DNA from: Lasiosphaeria ovina
Lineage: Eukaryota; Ascomycota; Sordariomycetes; Sordariales; Lasiosphaeriaceae
Length of the DNA stretch: 64,000 nucleotides
Direction: 5' to 3'
Assembly (NCBI GenBank): GCA_033439765.1
Contig: JAULSN010000002.1
Span: 4,278,001 to 4,342,000, forward strand
Shown one piece after another: positions 46,291-59,724 of the stretch (position 1 is the stretch's first letter; each line of letters starts with the position of its first letter). The position numbers and the translations under genes were made by a program. The notes under the pieces were generated by a model. That model had not been told where the DNA came from, did no database searches, and saw only the letters and a list, made by a program, of their open reading frames with translations.

Positions 46291-48895
46291 CGAGTCCGCC
46301 CGGGCAGATCTGACCCGGTGGCGCCACGGCAACACAACAGCCCAGGCCTTGCCTTAGCTTCTCGCTCTTGTCACTCAAGCACTCAAAGACTGGCCTGATA
46401 ATGAGTCAACATCCAATGTCATGTCCAAACCCTCAAGGACCCGAGGACCTCTCTCAGGGACAAGCGCGCCAAAATAGAAGCCTAAGGCCGCGCTGCTCTA
46501 GATCGATGACGGGACGGAGACGACACCGCACCTCCGAAGACTGCCCCGGATATGTTCCAGTCTCAGGTCACGCAGGAGGCTGCCCTGGAGCATGTCGCCC
46601 CAGGGGAGAATGAGATCCAGACTCTGGGATTCTGGGGCTGAAGGGACGGACCAGACAGGTTAGGTGCTCCGGCCGGACACCAGGGCCTGCGTCTGCTCGC
46701 TGTAGGGAAGCCGGGTCCCGCTCCAAGCTGCCCTGGCGCTGAGGGGCGGCTCGGGGTCGAGACTGGAGACAGCTCGCTCGCCCTTACCGTGATGCTAATA
46801 ACAGACTGCTGTAGATTAACGCCGGCCGGTCATGTGCCCACGCTGAGCTGAAGTCGCCACAGGGCCATTTATTTTTCTTCAGCTCCAGCGACAGCAATCA
46901 TATTGCTTAGGTCCACTAAACCCGACTAGCTTCTCCGAGTTGTCCAGACGGGAAGGTCTGGACTTGAGGACCTACTATTGTTCATTCCACTCTGCTCGCC
47001 GCAAGGTTCTGAATTGGTTCTGGTGATATTGGTAACCTCCACGAGAGCCAATCAAGAGTCCGAAGAGTGGTGACTAGGGCACGCCACCGTATTTTGGGAC
47101 AGCAGAGACGGGACAGGCTGATGAAATGCCCTGCAGCAATAACCATGAGTTCCGCATTTCGAGTTGAGGGTTCGAGGGTCCCTCCGTTTTGGCCAGTCAG
47201 CCACGCGACGGAGTCCCTTACCTACCTTGCTACTGGAATGGCGAAGCTCACCTGTGCTCTGCACTATACACTGTATGTACATTGCATACGTACGTACACC
47301 ACCACACCATCCGTCCGCCCAACGTTATGCCCCAGATTCGGCATTCTGGAGAAAATAACTAGTCAAGACCCACTCGCACCGCACCACCACCACCACCCCT
47401 GTCTGCCCTGGCTGGAGATGGAGGGGAGCGAGGATCTCGCTGCGATCCATCCGTCCCACCGCACGCCAATCACCACGCGCCAGGGTGCTGATGTGCATGC
47501 TGCGTTCGTTCCCCACAATCGGGCGGCTTTAGGGGACATGGAGGCGCTGGGGGGCCGACGGGCCCTGTTTCCCACCACCACCCTGCCTTGCCCTGCCCTC
47601 CCCGAGGTTGCCCTCTCCAACTCCAAATTCTCCAAATCCCTCACCTCGCCCGATTCCACACACACCCTTCCACGCTAGGTGTTGCGGCTGCGGACTTAAC
47701 ACTGGTGATTATGGAAGATAAGTAAGCTCTAATTTCAGGGCACAGAAACGGTTATTCGATCCGATATGGTGCTGGGTGCTCGGCGCTGGCTGGCTGAGCG
47801 GGTCCCGCCCGCTTCTTCCCATCAGAGCCTCCCGCGTATCCTGCCTGGTGGTGCTCTATTTCTGTCATATTCTGCTTGAAAGAGAGTGGGCAAGAAAAGA
47901 GCAAGCCGCCATGCCTGCCTGCCCAGATTTTGTCCACGGCAGCCCGGCATGAAGAGATATGGCGGCCGGCGACGGTCAAGTGATGCCGTAGGTTGCTGCA
48001 AGCAATCATGGCCTGCCTCTGTGCCCCTGCTTGCTGGCCTCGGCAGCCAGTTTTCTTCTGCAGCATCATCATCAGGATAGACGGCAAGCACGGAGTACCT
48101 CGAGTCTTCCCGCTATACGACCGAGTACATACATGGCAGCTCCACGTGCAGAATCCTTGGTTGATATGCAGCTTGTATGTAGGTATGTCCATGTGTATGT
48201 ACATACCTACATACGTTCCGTTGAATGCACCCCGGCCCTGCCGCTGAAACGACGCCACCAAAAGACGCGCATCGACACTTGCGAGAGCCTTGGCTGCAAG
48301 GCCAGGTCCCTCAGGTCCACCTCGTCACTCATGGGGCATGGCCCGTCCGGGGAGCACACTGCCTTAGCTCGCTCGGGACGTTCTTTTCTCCAACAGCCTG
48401 CCTGCCTTCTCCGCGCAATGCTGGACGTGACCTCTGCTGGCCCGCATATTAATCTGTGCTCGTCAGGTACATTATCGGTCGCTAGATACGGCCCATGCCT
48501 GATTGGTGAAAGCCCGCCAAACTTGTACCTGGCCAAGCAGCATCGTTCCCCTGTTCGGCCGCTTGCTCTCAACGTTCTGTCCTCCCTCCCTCTCCAGTCT
48601 CCACAACGCCCGCACGGCATTGACCACGGCGTACGTCTGGACGACTAGTCGCTAGCATATTGCCTTCCACACTCACTCTATATCAACCTTAACTTGGTGA
48701 GTTATACTGGTCCATAGCACCATGCGCCAGCTTTCTGGACGGGCGTTGCTATACCTCGCGACCCAGCTCGCACGAGCAGCAGTCAAACTTCTCCACACTT
48801 ACTTACCATGGGGCGGATATGCCACACGTCCCTTTCAAATCTTTCTCCCCACACTCGTTAAGAAGCGCATCTCCAACTGCATACCAGCACCGAGA

Positions 48896-48903
48896 TATAT
48901 AAG
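48896..48903 (+). promoter_or_regulatory. Possible TATA box of the CLR-2-like gene
   Basis: TATATAAG lies 267-274 bp before the ATG at 49170 and is followed by a pyrimidine-rich leader. This fits a core promoter, but the start site is not visible. Confidence 0.4.
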
Positions 48904-49169
48904 CCTGCATCTGCTCCCCGTCATCTCGCCTCCTCGCCATTGTCTATATCTAGACATATCTTCATCCCGTGGCTGCCTTTGACTGAACCAATCCTCAGTT
49001 CTTGGTCTTTCTTCCTCCACACACAATCTATGTTACTGCTACCTTATTGCTTTAACCAAAACTATCCATCTTGTCCCCAGAGCGGATCCTCCCGATCTCG
49101 CAACACCCACATCACCCCCCCTTAAAATCTTTTTTTCCCCTGGCGAAACCGCCCTGCCAGGTGCTCAGC

Positions 49170-51606
49170 ATGGCACCGTCTATCCCAGTCCCTGCCCAGG
49201 GTGGCATGTTCCATACCTGTGAGTCCACATGCTGCTTCGCATTGGCGATTTCGCCGCTGACGGTCAGCAGTCCAAGGCATTACACCGCGGAAGGCGTCAA
49301 CAGACTCTCAGGACAGCATCAAGTCAAGTGGAACTAGTGCTTCCAAGCGGATAACAACTCCGCATGCTTGTGCCGAGTGCAAGCGGCGCAAGATGTAAGT
49401 TCTACCAGCCGGCAAGTTGGGCGGTGGCAGCGTGTCTGACTGGCTTTCACGTAGTCGATGCGATGGGCAGCAACCTTGCGGACAATGTCTCTCCAGTCGG
49501 GCTCCGAAAAGATGCTTCTACGACAAGCACCGGCAGCGCGTCATCCCGTCACGCAAGACCCTAGAGGCCCTCTCCCAGTCTCTCGAAGAATGCCGGTCCA
49601 TCCTGAAGCGTCTATATCCAAACCAAGAGATCCAGTCCTTGCTGCCACTCTCGAGACAGGAGCTCCTCAGCCTCCTGGACCGACCCACCGCCATAGACAC
49701 ATCAGTCGGCGGGCTGCCGTCGCCTCCTCTCAACACAACACCAATGTCGGACCTAAACTCGCCCATGATGCCAAAGTCGGAGAACCTCCTCGAACAGATG
49801 CCCTCTCGGGATACCGAGTGGGACGAGGAGAGGCGGGGGAGAGATCCTATCCCTGCCGAGGCAGACGACATCAATGCCCTGTCTCTCTCTGTCGATCGCC
49901 AGACGTCTTATTTGGGCGCTTCGTCTATCAAGGCAGCTCTAATGGTGATGCTCAGGGTCCAGCCGAGCCTAAGGAATTCTCTGGCAACCCCGCTGAATAG
50001 CGTCGAGCTGTCGCACAACTACCCCGTCATCAGGCAAAAGCCTTCGAACCTCAAGGACCCGCAGCGCATTCCATGGTCGTGGAAGGGACAGACACTCATC
50101 GACGCCTACTTCAAACGCATCCACGTCTTCGTTCCCATGCTCGACGAGAGCACTTTCCGTGCCGACTATCTCGAGGGGCAGAGGCTCGATGCGCCCTGGC
50201 TGGCGCTCCTGAACATGGTATTCGCGATGGGGAGCATTGCGGCAATGAAGTCGGACGACTACAACCATATCAACTATTACAACCGGGCCATGGAGCAGCT
50301 GCCCATGGATGCCCTGGGAAGCAGCCACATCGAAACGGTGCAGGCACTGGCGCTCATCGGTGGCTACTACCTTCACTATATCAACCGCCCCAACATGGCC
50401 AACGCCGTCCTCGGGGCCGCCATTCGCATGGCCAGCGCGCTGGGTCTCCACCGCGAGAGCCTGGCCCAGGGTGCAAGCGACATCGCCGCCGCCGAGACAC
50501 GGCGACGGACATGGTGGACCCTGTTCTGCCTCGACACGTGGGCCACAACCACCATGGGCCGGCCGTCCTTTGGGCGCTGGGGTCCCGCCATCAACATCCG
50601 GCCGCCCGAGTTTGGCGTCAACGCGGCGCGTGAATCTTCGCAGCACGCGGGGAGCCTGCCGCTGATTGAGAATATCAAATTCTGCAAGATCGCCACCCAG
50701 ATCCAGGACATGCTCGCCATCTCACCCCTTCTGCGTACCGAGGACCGGTGCGGTCTGGACAGCCAGCTTCTTGGTTGGTATTCAGGCCTACCCTGGTTGC
50801 TGCGCACAACCGACCCATGCGCCGAGCCCTTGTACATGGCACGCTGCATCATGAAGTGGCGCTACCAGAACCTGCGCATGCTCCTTCACCGGCCGGTACT
50901 CCTGTCGCTGGCCAGCTCAGGGCTCAATCCCCACACGCAAGCCTGCGATGCCGACCTCGCGGCCATTGAGACATGCCGTGAGCTCGCCGCCCAGACCATC
51001 GACGACATCGCGCGCGAATGGACCCGGAATCAGATGAGCGGGTGGAACGCCGTGTGGTTCCTCTACCAGGCCGCCATGGTGCCCCTAGTCTCTGTCTTCT
51101 GGCAGTGGGGCAGCCCTCGCGTGCCCGACTGGCTGAAGCAAATCGAAGCCGTGTTGGACCTGCTCGAGGTCATGGAAGAGTGGTCGCTGGCCGCGCGCCG
51201 CAGCCGCGAGGTTGTCTGGCGCATGTACGAGGCCAGCCGCGCCGTGCAGGCCCAGCAGGCCGCACACCGCTCGACGAGCCCCAGCATGCACATGACGGGC
51301 GACGGCATGCTCATCTCGGACGCCGGGATGCACATGAGCCCCATTGGCCTCGAGCCCGTCGACGGCCTCGGAATGATGGGCATGCTTGACCAGGGCGGTC
51401 TCTGGGACCTCGACGGCATGTACTGGGGCGGCCAGTCCGACGACGCCTCGTCTGCCAGCTTCAGCTTCGGCCCCTCGGCTGGCTCTGCCGCGGCAACCCA
51501 AGGCATTCACGAAGGCATGCTCCACCAAATGGACTACGGCATGATGAGCCAGGCCCAAGCCGCCGCCGCCGCCGCCGCCATGGACAGCTTCCCTTATGTC
51601 CATTAA
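49170..51606 (+). CDS. clr-2: Zn2Cys6 transcription factor of the CLR-2/ClrB (cellulase regulator) family
   Basis: CLR-2/ClrB regulators switch on cellulase and hemicellulase genes in response to cellulose breakdown products. Exons are 49170..49218, 49271..49394 and 49455..51606, giving 774 aa. The second intron falls inside the zinc cluster. The cluster is Cys50-x2-Cys53-x6-Cys60-x5-Cys66-x2-Cys69-x8-Cys78, in the context SKRITTPHACAECKRRKI and then RCDGQQPCGQC. The linker KHRQRVIPSRKTLEALSQSL is characteristic of this subfamily. The fungal-specific regulatory domain starts near residue 269 (DAYFKRIHVFVPMLDESTF), and the C-terminus is Met/Gly/Ala-rich. An alternative start is Met13 (MFHTFQG). 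The related ManR and Ace3 proteins share the zinc-cluster context, so orthology to CLR-2 is likely but not certain. Confidence 0.85.
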
Positions 51607-54600
51607 TCATGAAGACAAAAAAAGACGATGACGCCTAAATACGATTGAATGGTTTCTTTCTTTCTTCCTTTGGTCTTTGTTCTGGGCTCTAGGATATACC
51701 AATTTGCTACACTTTCTCGCTCTCGCTGTCGACGTTTGATGTCTTTTTATTTCCCGGCGCATTTCTTCTTCTTCTCACGACATTACATACATGTACGTTC
51801 GCAAAATCTTGTTTTTACAACTTTACGGATATACCAGGGAATCGGGGTTTCAACTATTTTATTTTCATGTCTCTCAAACTGCTGCTTCTTTGGATGGAAA
51901 ACTGTGGAAAAACTCGGCAGAGGACTTTTGTTTCTTTTTTTTTTGGTGCGAAAGGAAATGAGACGGACTGGCAAAACGGAACTAGGAGGAGGTGATGATT
52001 GCAAAATTATCCGGAATGAAAAAGAATACCGACGCAGCACACAGAGAGAGAAGCTCTACTACCTCACTATTATGATACCACAAAGTTTTACCCTATATCA
52101 GTTTGCTGCTGCTGCATCTTGTTTGTTACTGTGATTGTTCTGCGTTTCCCACGTCTACTAGACTTGCAGTGGCAGAACATACTTTTCTGTTATTGCCATA
52201 TTATTCCTTTTTTTCTCTTGTATGTACATACATACCTACATAGCACATGCCAAAGGATGCAGCAGTCAATTGAACTACATACGCAGCAGCAAAGCAACGC
52301 TCCCACTGTGCATTCACATTCACATATATGAATATTAGCAAAGATGAAGGAAAATATAGGTATCTTAACGCGTCACACATATCGTATTCCGTGTTTCCGA
52401 GTCGAGTTTTAACTGCCTTCACTAAGGTAAGTAATAAATAAATGAAATAAAACCACTTTCCGCTCGGCCCCTGCAATTGGAAAAGTTCGCGAAGCCTTCT
52501 AGACTGCCTGACCCTGGCGCTGACGACGACTTTTTTTCTTTCCACTCCCCCCTCCCCGTATTTCTCCCATTAGCTTGGCTCGGCACTCTGCGCCTGGCGT
52601 GGCAGGTCTTGGTGCTGTACTGTACATACGCTATGGAGAAATGTGACAAGTCATTAGCAGCATGCCTACTATTCATTTCTCAGAAAATAAAAAAGGAGGA
52701 GGGAGCAAGGAGACGAGGGCCGGTCCGCCAGAGCGGAAAGGCTGGGGTCATGCACCGATTACAGCCGGGCGGTGGGGAGGTTTGCCTCGTGACGTTCGAA
52801 ATAGTTGGAGACATTCTCGTGTTAGTTACCTACCTTACCTACCTGGCCTACGTCGCTACCTTGGGTGCCATACCTACCCAAAGCCAAGATACCTCTTTCG
52901 TCTTGATCCAGGTAATTGAGAGAGGCGAGCCATATTGGTGACGCTTGGTACGACAAGAAAACTGGGCTAGGAAAAGAAGTGGAAGGGAGGAGGAAAAAAA
53001 AATCTTCGGTAGTATCGCGCCAAAAGCTCAGGCGAGGACTCGGAGTCGCCGCCGTCAAAGCACAACCAGGGATCATCATGACGATGACCAGCAGGGTGGG
53101 CAGGGCAGGGCAGCACTACCGTAGACTAGCCAGATCGGCAAAAGTGCAACCTGCGCCTGTCACCCATCCCATGCCGGAAAGGAAAGGCGGGAGTACCGTG
53201 GTGTTACCGATTGTTTCTCGCGTCCGCCCCGTACCCGTGCGCGCCGTATGAGTGTCGTAGTGTATGTACTGACTGCTTCCGCCCAGCTCTCTGGTGTTGG
53301 CCAACTGCGACTGCGACTGCGACTGCGACTCTGGGGAAGTTGGAGATGGTGGGGTTCTTGGGACCTTGTCGAGTCGCGAGAGAATAAGTAAAACGGTTTC
53401 CAAATGCGGAATGATGAGGGATAGAATGCCCAAGCCCCATTGGCCGGGTGAATGCGGGGACAGCTCGCATTCAATCTGGATTGACGGCCCGACGCGCGCT
53501 AGGTCTTGGGTACTTGGCTGCCAGGGGTCGTCTGCTGGCGATTGGCGTGGCAGGCAAGGTGCCAACAAAGTACTGGGTACCTTGGCGCTGGGGGTCCCTG
53601 TCGGCAAATCTGAGATGTGATTTTGGAGGTGCGGGGTATGCACCCCAGGAAAAAGATGAAATGGCAGGGTGCGGAGATGCGGGGAGAACATCCATCCCAT
53701 CGCCTCCACTACTGTAGAAACAAAACACACCTGCCTGTTCAGGACGGCATGACGAGATGGCTAATAGACAAAAGGGATGGGAGCATCGGCTTCGTCATAT
53801 TACCGGAATGCCATCTCGAAATACCCCAGAGACATGCAAGCGCGCCTGGGGCTTTGAGGGTGCCGGTGCGCATCTCTACTGTGGAGTGTGCTCATCGCAT
53901 CGAATCGACGGCGGTAGCTGAAGGCGATGCGGGGAAGACAGACCCATGCTCCTTTTGCTTTTTTTTTTCGGTCCTTTTTGGAAGGCGTAGAAGCCTTCGA
54001 CGCTCCTGGCCGTGCACTGGCTTGACCTGACCTGACCTGACGCTCCAGGAATGGGTGCCGTGTCTGCAGCAGCGCAAGGTAGCACACACACGCCGTCCCG
54101 TCGGCATTCTCTGCACCACAGCCGGCTCGATGCGGGACTTGGTGTCCAAATCCAGAATGGACAGATGCAAGGTGGCTGCTGGCTCGGTCTCGCAACTGCA
54201 CGCCCGGATGTTTCGTCACATCAGCGTGCTTTAGCGCCCGTCAGTGAAGACGCCGTCTCTGCACTGGTCGCTGTCCGTCTCCGGTGGCTAGGCGGCCCAC
54301 CTGCGCCCGAAAGTCGTGCTACTCCGATGTCTCCGGGCCTTGGCGGTGGGCCAGCTGCCTGAGCTCAGCGTCGGCAAGTGGGCAGGCATAGCACGCCGTG
54401 ACATGAGGCCCGCGACCGCCGTCTCCCCCCTCCCCCTCCCGCATGCTAACCCCGGACCCGGCATTGAAACCAACAAGCCTTGCTGGGGCTCGCAACCAGC
54501 ACATGTCGACTGCTGGTTTTGAAGGGCTCCCCCAGAAACAAGCACATATCATCACACACCTCTCCCCATGGCCGGCTCTTGGACGGCAACCGTATTTGAC

Positions 54601-56995
54601 CAATCTATGGCGCCGGGCTTGGCTCTCGCGGCCATGTACTGCTTTGTAGTCGAACTCTGGCCATTGTACCCTCTGTTCGAGGCCTGCGATTGGAGGTGGC
54701 AAGTGGCCGTGGAAGATATGGTCCGGGTCCCCATCTGTACCACTTTTTTGCAAAGATCGGCGGTCCACGATTGAGCGCTTGTGTTTATCGGGTGTTTTTG
54801 TACGTCGTCGGATTGGGAGATGGTAGCCGCTCGAGGTAATGAAGGGGCAAATCTGAAGAGTTAGCCTCTCTCGTGATGATGAATTGACAAGTAGGGGAGA
54901 TCATTGGCTACTGCACTTTTAACGGGTTTGATTAAGGGAAGGAAGAATGCCGGTTCTTCGTTCTGGTCACCTCTTTTCCGGCCCACTTCGATAACTCGGA
55001 CGACTAGCTTTCAAGACAGCTTGGGTGTAACTTAAGCTTGCCTGTAGGCAAGGAAGGCGGGTGCATCAACTCTAAACCGGTCCAGATTCTCGAGCTCTTT
55101 CCCTCTAGAAACAAATCAGGCGAGAGACAACTCCAACTCGCTCCTTCTTGGATACGTGCATACTCTAACATTGAAACACCTAGACCTGTACGTTCTAGAC
55201 CGTCCCGCAGATGTGGTTGCCATTTGACCAGACTCGGGCCTCGTCCCGCTCTTACCAAACACCAAAGCTGGCCGCGGCTTGGACGTCTTGTCGCTACCGG
55301 CGCCTCCAAACCAACCACAACAACCGGACATGGGACACAGCGTACAAACAACGCTGGGAGCGGAAGCAAGCGGGAGGCACAATGAACGACTAAGAATCTC
55401 GTCATCAGAGCACACATCGCCCCCGCGTCCCAGCCACGCGGCAGCTGCATTTTTGTTTTTTGGTGTGGGCGACAAGTATTCCGATAGGCTACCAAGCAGA
55501 GCCTGAAACATGTTTCAGGTTTCGCGCCTTTGCAGCCATCCAGCCAGCTCGGTCCCCGCTGCCGAAAGGCTGTCTTCTGTCGCACTCAACTTGCATCCAG
55601 CTGGGAAGGGAGCGCACAGACGAGATACGCAGAGTAGGAAAAACTGAAGCTTATTTTCTGTGCTTTCCTCGTGTCCAGGTATAACCTTGTTTCCACCACC
55701 ATGACGAAAAGAAACTCGAAATGTGTTAAGTCCGTGCCACGCGGCTGGCCAGTCAGCGACCAACATTCGGCGTCATGCGGTTTGTCCTTTTCTGGACGCC
55801 TTCCTGTCTAGTTCTAGTCGCTCGCTCACTGTTCCATGTCGCCGGCGCTGATATTCTTCATTTTCTTACTGCCTAGGCAGCCTCCGCATCGCGTCTTTTT
55901 TCTCTTCTTGCTTGCTCCCTGTTCCCCATCTATAACTCTTGGCAAGACCACGCAGACGGGATCACCTGAAACCCCCAGAGGCGGCCCATGTTAGGTAGTT
56001 AGTTGACCTGCTGCCTGCCGTGGGTGCTGGTTCTGCACGAAGAGTGAGAGAGGGCTGGGGGAAGACGAAACGGAACAACAGAGGTTTTCACGCCAGAAGG
56101 GTTCGCTCTTCGCCGTTTCTCTTCACGTTTCTGGGACTGCGCTTCTCTGTTGCGGGATACAATGTCATGTCCACCCTGAAACAAGAGCCTGGCGCAAGTC
56201 TCAGGATCTCCTTGCCTTTGGTGGTGGATATTGCGCAACGAAGTGCTCCGAGGGCCTCTTCTGTTGCCTCCCCCGAGCCTCTTGTTGAACGTGACGTGCC
56301 AGTGCCGCCTACAAGAGATGAAAGTGACAGCTTTAATGTACTGGGGGGGATACAACAGTTCAGTACCTCTATTTCTGGCTGAGGAAGTAATATAGAGCCT
56401 CGCGGATTCCTGCCTGAGGTTCATTCGAGGCCATTGGCATACCATCCGTTTATTGTATCGTAGTGAAAAAGGAGACAACGTCCCTGAAACCCTAATGAAG
56501 ATGCGGGTGAAGGACAGAGTAGAGTCTTCTTCACGTTCATTCTGCTGTGTGCACGATGGTGGGTATAAGGCGCTTCACTCTGGTGATAATCTAACCGTGG
56601 AAGTCGCTCCTCGAGCACACAAGAGAAGACATAGCAGCTAACGTGCAATTCTCTGCACTTTGCTGTCTAGGTACTGGAGGAATCTTGTGGCAGGAACAGC
56701 GATAATCAACAAGTAGACTCCAACAGAGCCATAGTCAAGTCTAAATTCTCAAATATACCCTGCTCCATTAGCTGTAGTGCTGAAATGTCCGATAATATAG
56801 GCATGTCCTTGAGCAGGTGGTTGGTTTTGAAACCACTTAGGTCCACTATTATCTAGTCTAATACTTACTTACGACTTTCCCGGAGAGAAACTATGGAGGT
56901 AGGAGGTGTGTTTAAATCCATAGAACTATCGATATCCAGCATCTTCAGCCTAGACTGGACAGCCAAAAGGGAATACGAGACAAAAAGAGAAAAAG
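51607..56995. other. Gene-poor spacer downstream of the CLR-2-like gene
   Basis: No supportable protein gene in about 5.4 kb. A short GACTGC tandem lies at 53303-53331. From about 56 kb on the DNA becomes more AT-rich. Confidence 0.55.
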
Positions 56996-57114
56996 ACATA
57001 CAACACCAGGGATTCGCTGGTCGTCAGCGACCCAACTACTAGTCTGGCGGTCACTAGTTTATCTAGGGGAGAGCGGACGGGATCCCGAGTTCTCTAGCAC
57101 CTATGGTCGTATGT
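56996..57114 (-). rRNA. Second 5S rRNA copy, diverged and probably inactive
   Basis: The 119-nt minus-strand sequence matches the 5S gene at 13518-13636 end to end: it begins ACATACGACCATAGGTGCTA and ends GGTGTTGTATGT, followed by a T-rich tail. Helix I is intact. The helix II/III bases differ in a paired way (GGT with ACC, where the other copy has CCC with GGG), so it belongs to another 5S subtype rather than being a random decay of the first copy. The internal control region has GGGTCGCTGACG instead of GGGTCGGTGACG, and no TATA box lies 25-31 bases upstream. I therefore infer a pseudogene or weakly expressed copy. Confidence 0.82.
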
Positions 57115-59082
57115 GATAATTGAGGTTCGCAGGCTGGCATTTGAAGAGAGGTTGGTCTGTACCTTTTAGCTACCCTTGAGGGGTGGCACAAGAGTGCTGG
57201 TATTAGAGCTTCCAAATAAACATTAAATCTCAAGCCTAGGCGTTATTTCTTCTTTCAATGCCTGAACCTGTGGAGTTTATTGCTTTCGCGGTGGAACCCT
57301 TTGCTTGCTAACGCGAAAAGGGGTGAATAATAATACTGGGTTAGGGTTATTTCAGGCTGGTGAAAATGTTTCCCTTGACGATTTCACTGTTAGAAGTTAG
57401 AGCACACAAAGTAAGACACGGTGTCAGATTAAAGAGAGGTAACAGAGGAGAGAGGGCGGTAGTTGTGGTGTCATTGTTGTTGTCGAACTGGCGTGGTAAG
57501 GGGCAATTCCTGAACGACTTTCCTGAACGACTTTATGTGAACCAACACCTGCGTTCAACTTGAGGAAGACTCTGCAATTTCCAGCGCTAAAGCCCATCAA
57601 ACACATTAATAGAGATATCTAACACGGCACCAGAGACGTTGATTGCGTAATTGTCAATAGGAAGGCGATGTGGCAGTGTGGATATGGAGTCATGTTCCGG
57701 TTGCGCTGACATCACACAAATGAATATGTTTAAATTTGCAGTCTTACCTTTAGAAGCCTTGTCTGCCTATTTAAGTTGGTTCAAACGAGTAGAGCTCGCA
57801 CATTCTATTCTACGGTCTTGCTAAGTGGCATCTCTCATATCTGTAAACCGTCGGAGAGGCAGCTGAACTTTGCCAGACAGACTGAAGTGGTTAGTCTTGA
57901 CGCCTTGCGAGACCAACCACGAAGAAATGACTCTGATATCAAGCTATGACACTGCCACATAGACCGAGCACCGTTGGAAAATAGACCCCACGGCTTGCCA
58001 CTGAGTCCTAGGTAGGTGTTTACTCTGGGAGCAACCTCCACAGGTAGATCACCAAAGAGAAATGACCTATGCCCATCGCCATGCACACACCAAGATGAAC
58101 ACAATTAAATATTTACCGCCATAGGGCAAAGAGTCAGATAATTGAACGGCACCGACAGAGTCACTAGATACCTACTTAGGTACCTGATATACCGAGCTAT
58201 CAGTGTCTCGTCGTTGCTAGCCCCTCTAGCTCTTGTATCTATTCCTTTTGCAGTGGGCTAAAAAGTAGCCTTAGTAATTGCCTAGCATATCCTTGAGTCA
58301 AAACACCAAAAAGGCACTGAATAGTTAGTGAGAGGAGACTTTTATATGAGCTGTTGTGGTCGACTGGCTGCTGTAAGTGCAAGTGCCCCACGGTGCTCAC
58401 AGTGCCCAAGACTGAATGTATATCCTGTACATACACTGACTATAGTGAGCTCGTATTGGCGGACTAAAACACCAACCCGAGAATTCGCTTGCACGGTACG
58501 GATACATCTTTGCTAGAGCGAGAGCTGTGGGGTCCAAGGTTTTAACGATGCCGACGTGAGAGACCGTGGGGGGCTGAGGTAGAAAGGATTGTATGGAAGG
58601 ATTTCCTACGGCCGTTACACAAGCAGCGGAGATAGGGATAGCAAGGCAACCTAATTGGCACCAGACTCAACGACTTGGTAATTTCGTGCATGTGACCACT
58701 TTCACGTTCGGCTCGAAATTCCGAAACCTGCACGTCAAGATTGAGTTCCGAAAAGAGCATATGATGCAGCTCGTTTCGAACCTTCTCCCTGCTTACCTTG
58801 CGGAAGAGGCGGATGGCAGCTTTAGAAGGAAGAAGCTCGAGCCTTCCTCAGTTGCTCCTGCCTTTTTCGGGAGCTGAACCAATGAGAGACATCTGCTGAC
58901 AGCTGTGGCTTGGAATTACGTCGGTTGCTCGGGTTGAATCCGACGCGCGCCGCAGTCTCTCGTCAGGTTTGATAAGCTTCCGGGTTCTCTCCATGTAAGC
59001 AAGTGCAGCTAAACGGCGCTGGCCAATGGCCCGGGTGGTTTAAGCGAGTGCGAAATGCGACTACATCCGTGCCCTTGGCAGA
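57115..59082. other. AT-rich spacer left of the terminal-inverted-repeat element
   Basis: No gene is seen. A segment near 58020-58104 is an inverted, diverged match to about 56545-56630. A 13-14-bp direct duplication with core CCTGAACGACTTT lies near 57507-57534. Confidence 0.5.
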
Positions 59083-59087
59083 CTAGC
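59083..59087. repeat. Target-site duplication, left copy (CTAGC)
   Basis: CTAGC directly precedes the left terminal repeat and is repeated directly after the right one at 61030-61034. Confidence 0.65.
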
Positions 59088-59724
59088 TACGGCATACTAT
59101 AGGGCCAAGTCGGCCAAAACCAAAAATCGGTATATAGGTCTACCCCGACCGTACAATGGCATTTTGGTTTTACTACATAAAGACAGCACATTACGCCTTT
59201 GCATCAAACAGGGTAGTACAATCGTAATAACCATTGTGGTCGATAACCCTCTTATGCCCTCACCGAATTACCCTACGTACATTTCGCCGTTGCCTCGTAC
59301 AATGCTCTCCCTAATTACCATATGCTTGAATTATCACTCTTCGTTAGCCACCTACCTACCTTTACGTGTACTATGTTGTGAGCCATCGTCAACTACCTGC
59401 ACTCTATTATAAGCCATCGTCAGCCACTTGCTCTATTACCTCCATTTATATCGTACCCCAATTGCACTGTAACCTCTTAACCCCCCCCAACCCCCCCCTG
59501 TCAATTGACTGGCGCGGGCAACTGACCTGCGTACAGGTTGACCGCAGGACCCGGGTAACTGGCTTGAAACTAACCTACCTTCTTCTTTATATATTACACC
59601 AAAATCACTATTGCTTAAGTGCAATAACAAGTTAGTGCAAAAACTGGCCAATGCTCTCAACAAAGAGGGTTATACTACAACTGGGCCTTCGATCCGTAGC
59701 TAGAAAATTTTCCCTTTTCTTGCG

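Larger units (their letters stand above)
40776..49169. other. 8.4-kb gene-free region upstream of the CLR-2-like gene
   Basis: No supportable gene. Open frames up to about 215 codons overlap on both strands and show no motifs. The region contains short CCTA/GTAG runs (for example near 42062 and 45196), a (CA)n at 44990-45008 and GAGCCCT tandem units near 46251-46290. The part next to 49169 is likely promoter and leader of the CLR-2-like gene. Non-coding transcripts cannot be judged from sequence alone. Confidence 0.55.

Noticed and set aside
47067..47678. 203-codon open frame upstream of the CLR-2-like gene
   Set aside because: Composition is like spacer DNA, it contains microsatellite-derived runs, and a frame is also open on the other strand; no known motif.
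48031..48648. 205-codon open frame
   Set aside because: Overlapping frames on both strands, no recognisable domain, and it lies in the probable promoter of the CLR-2-like gene.
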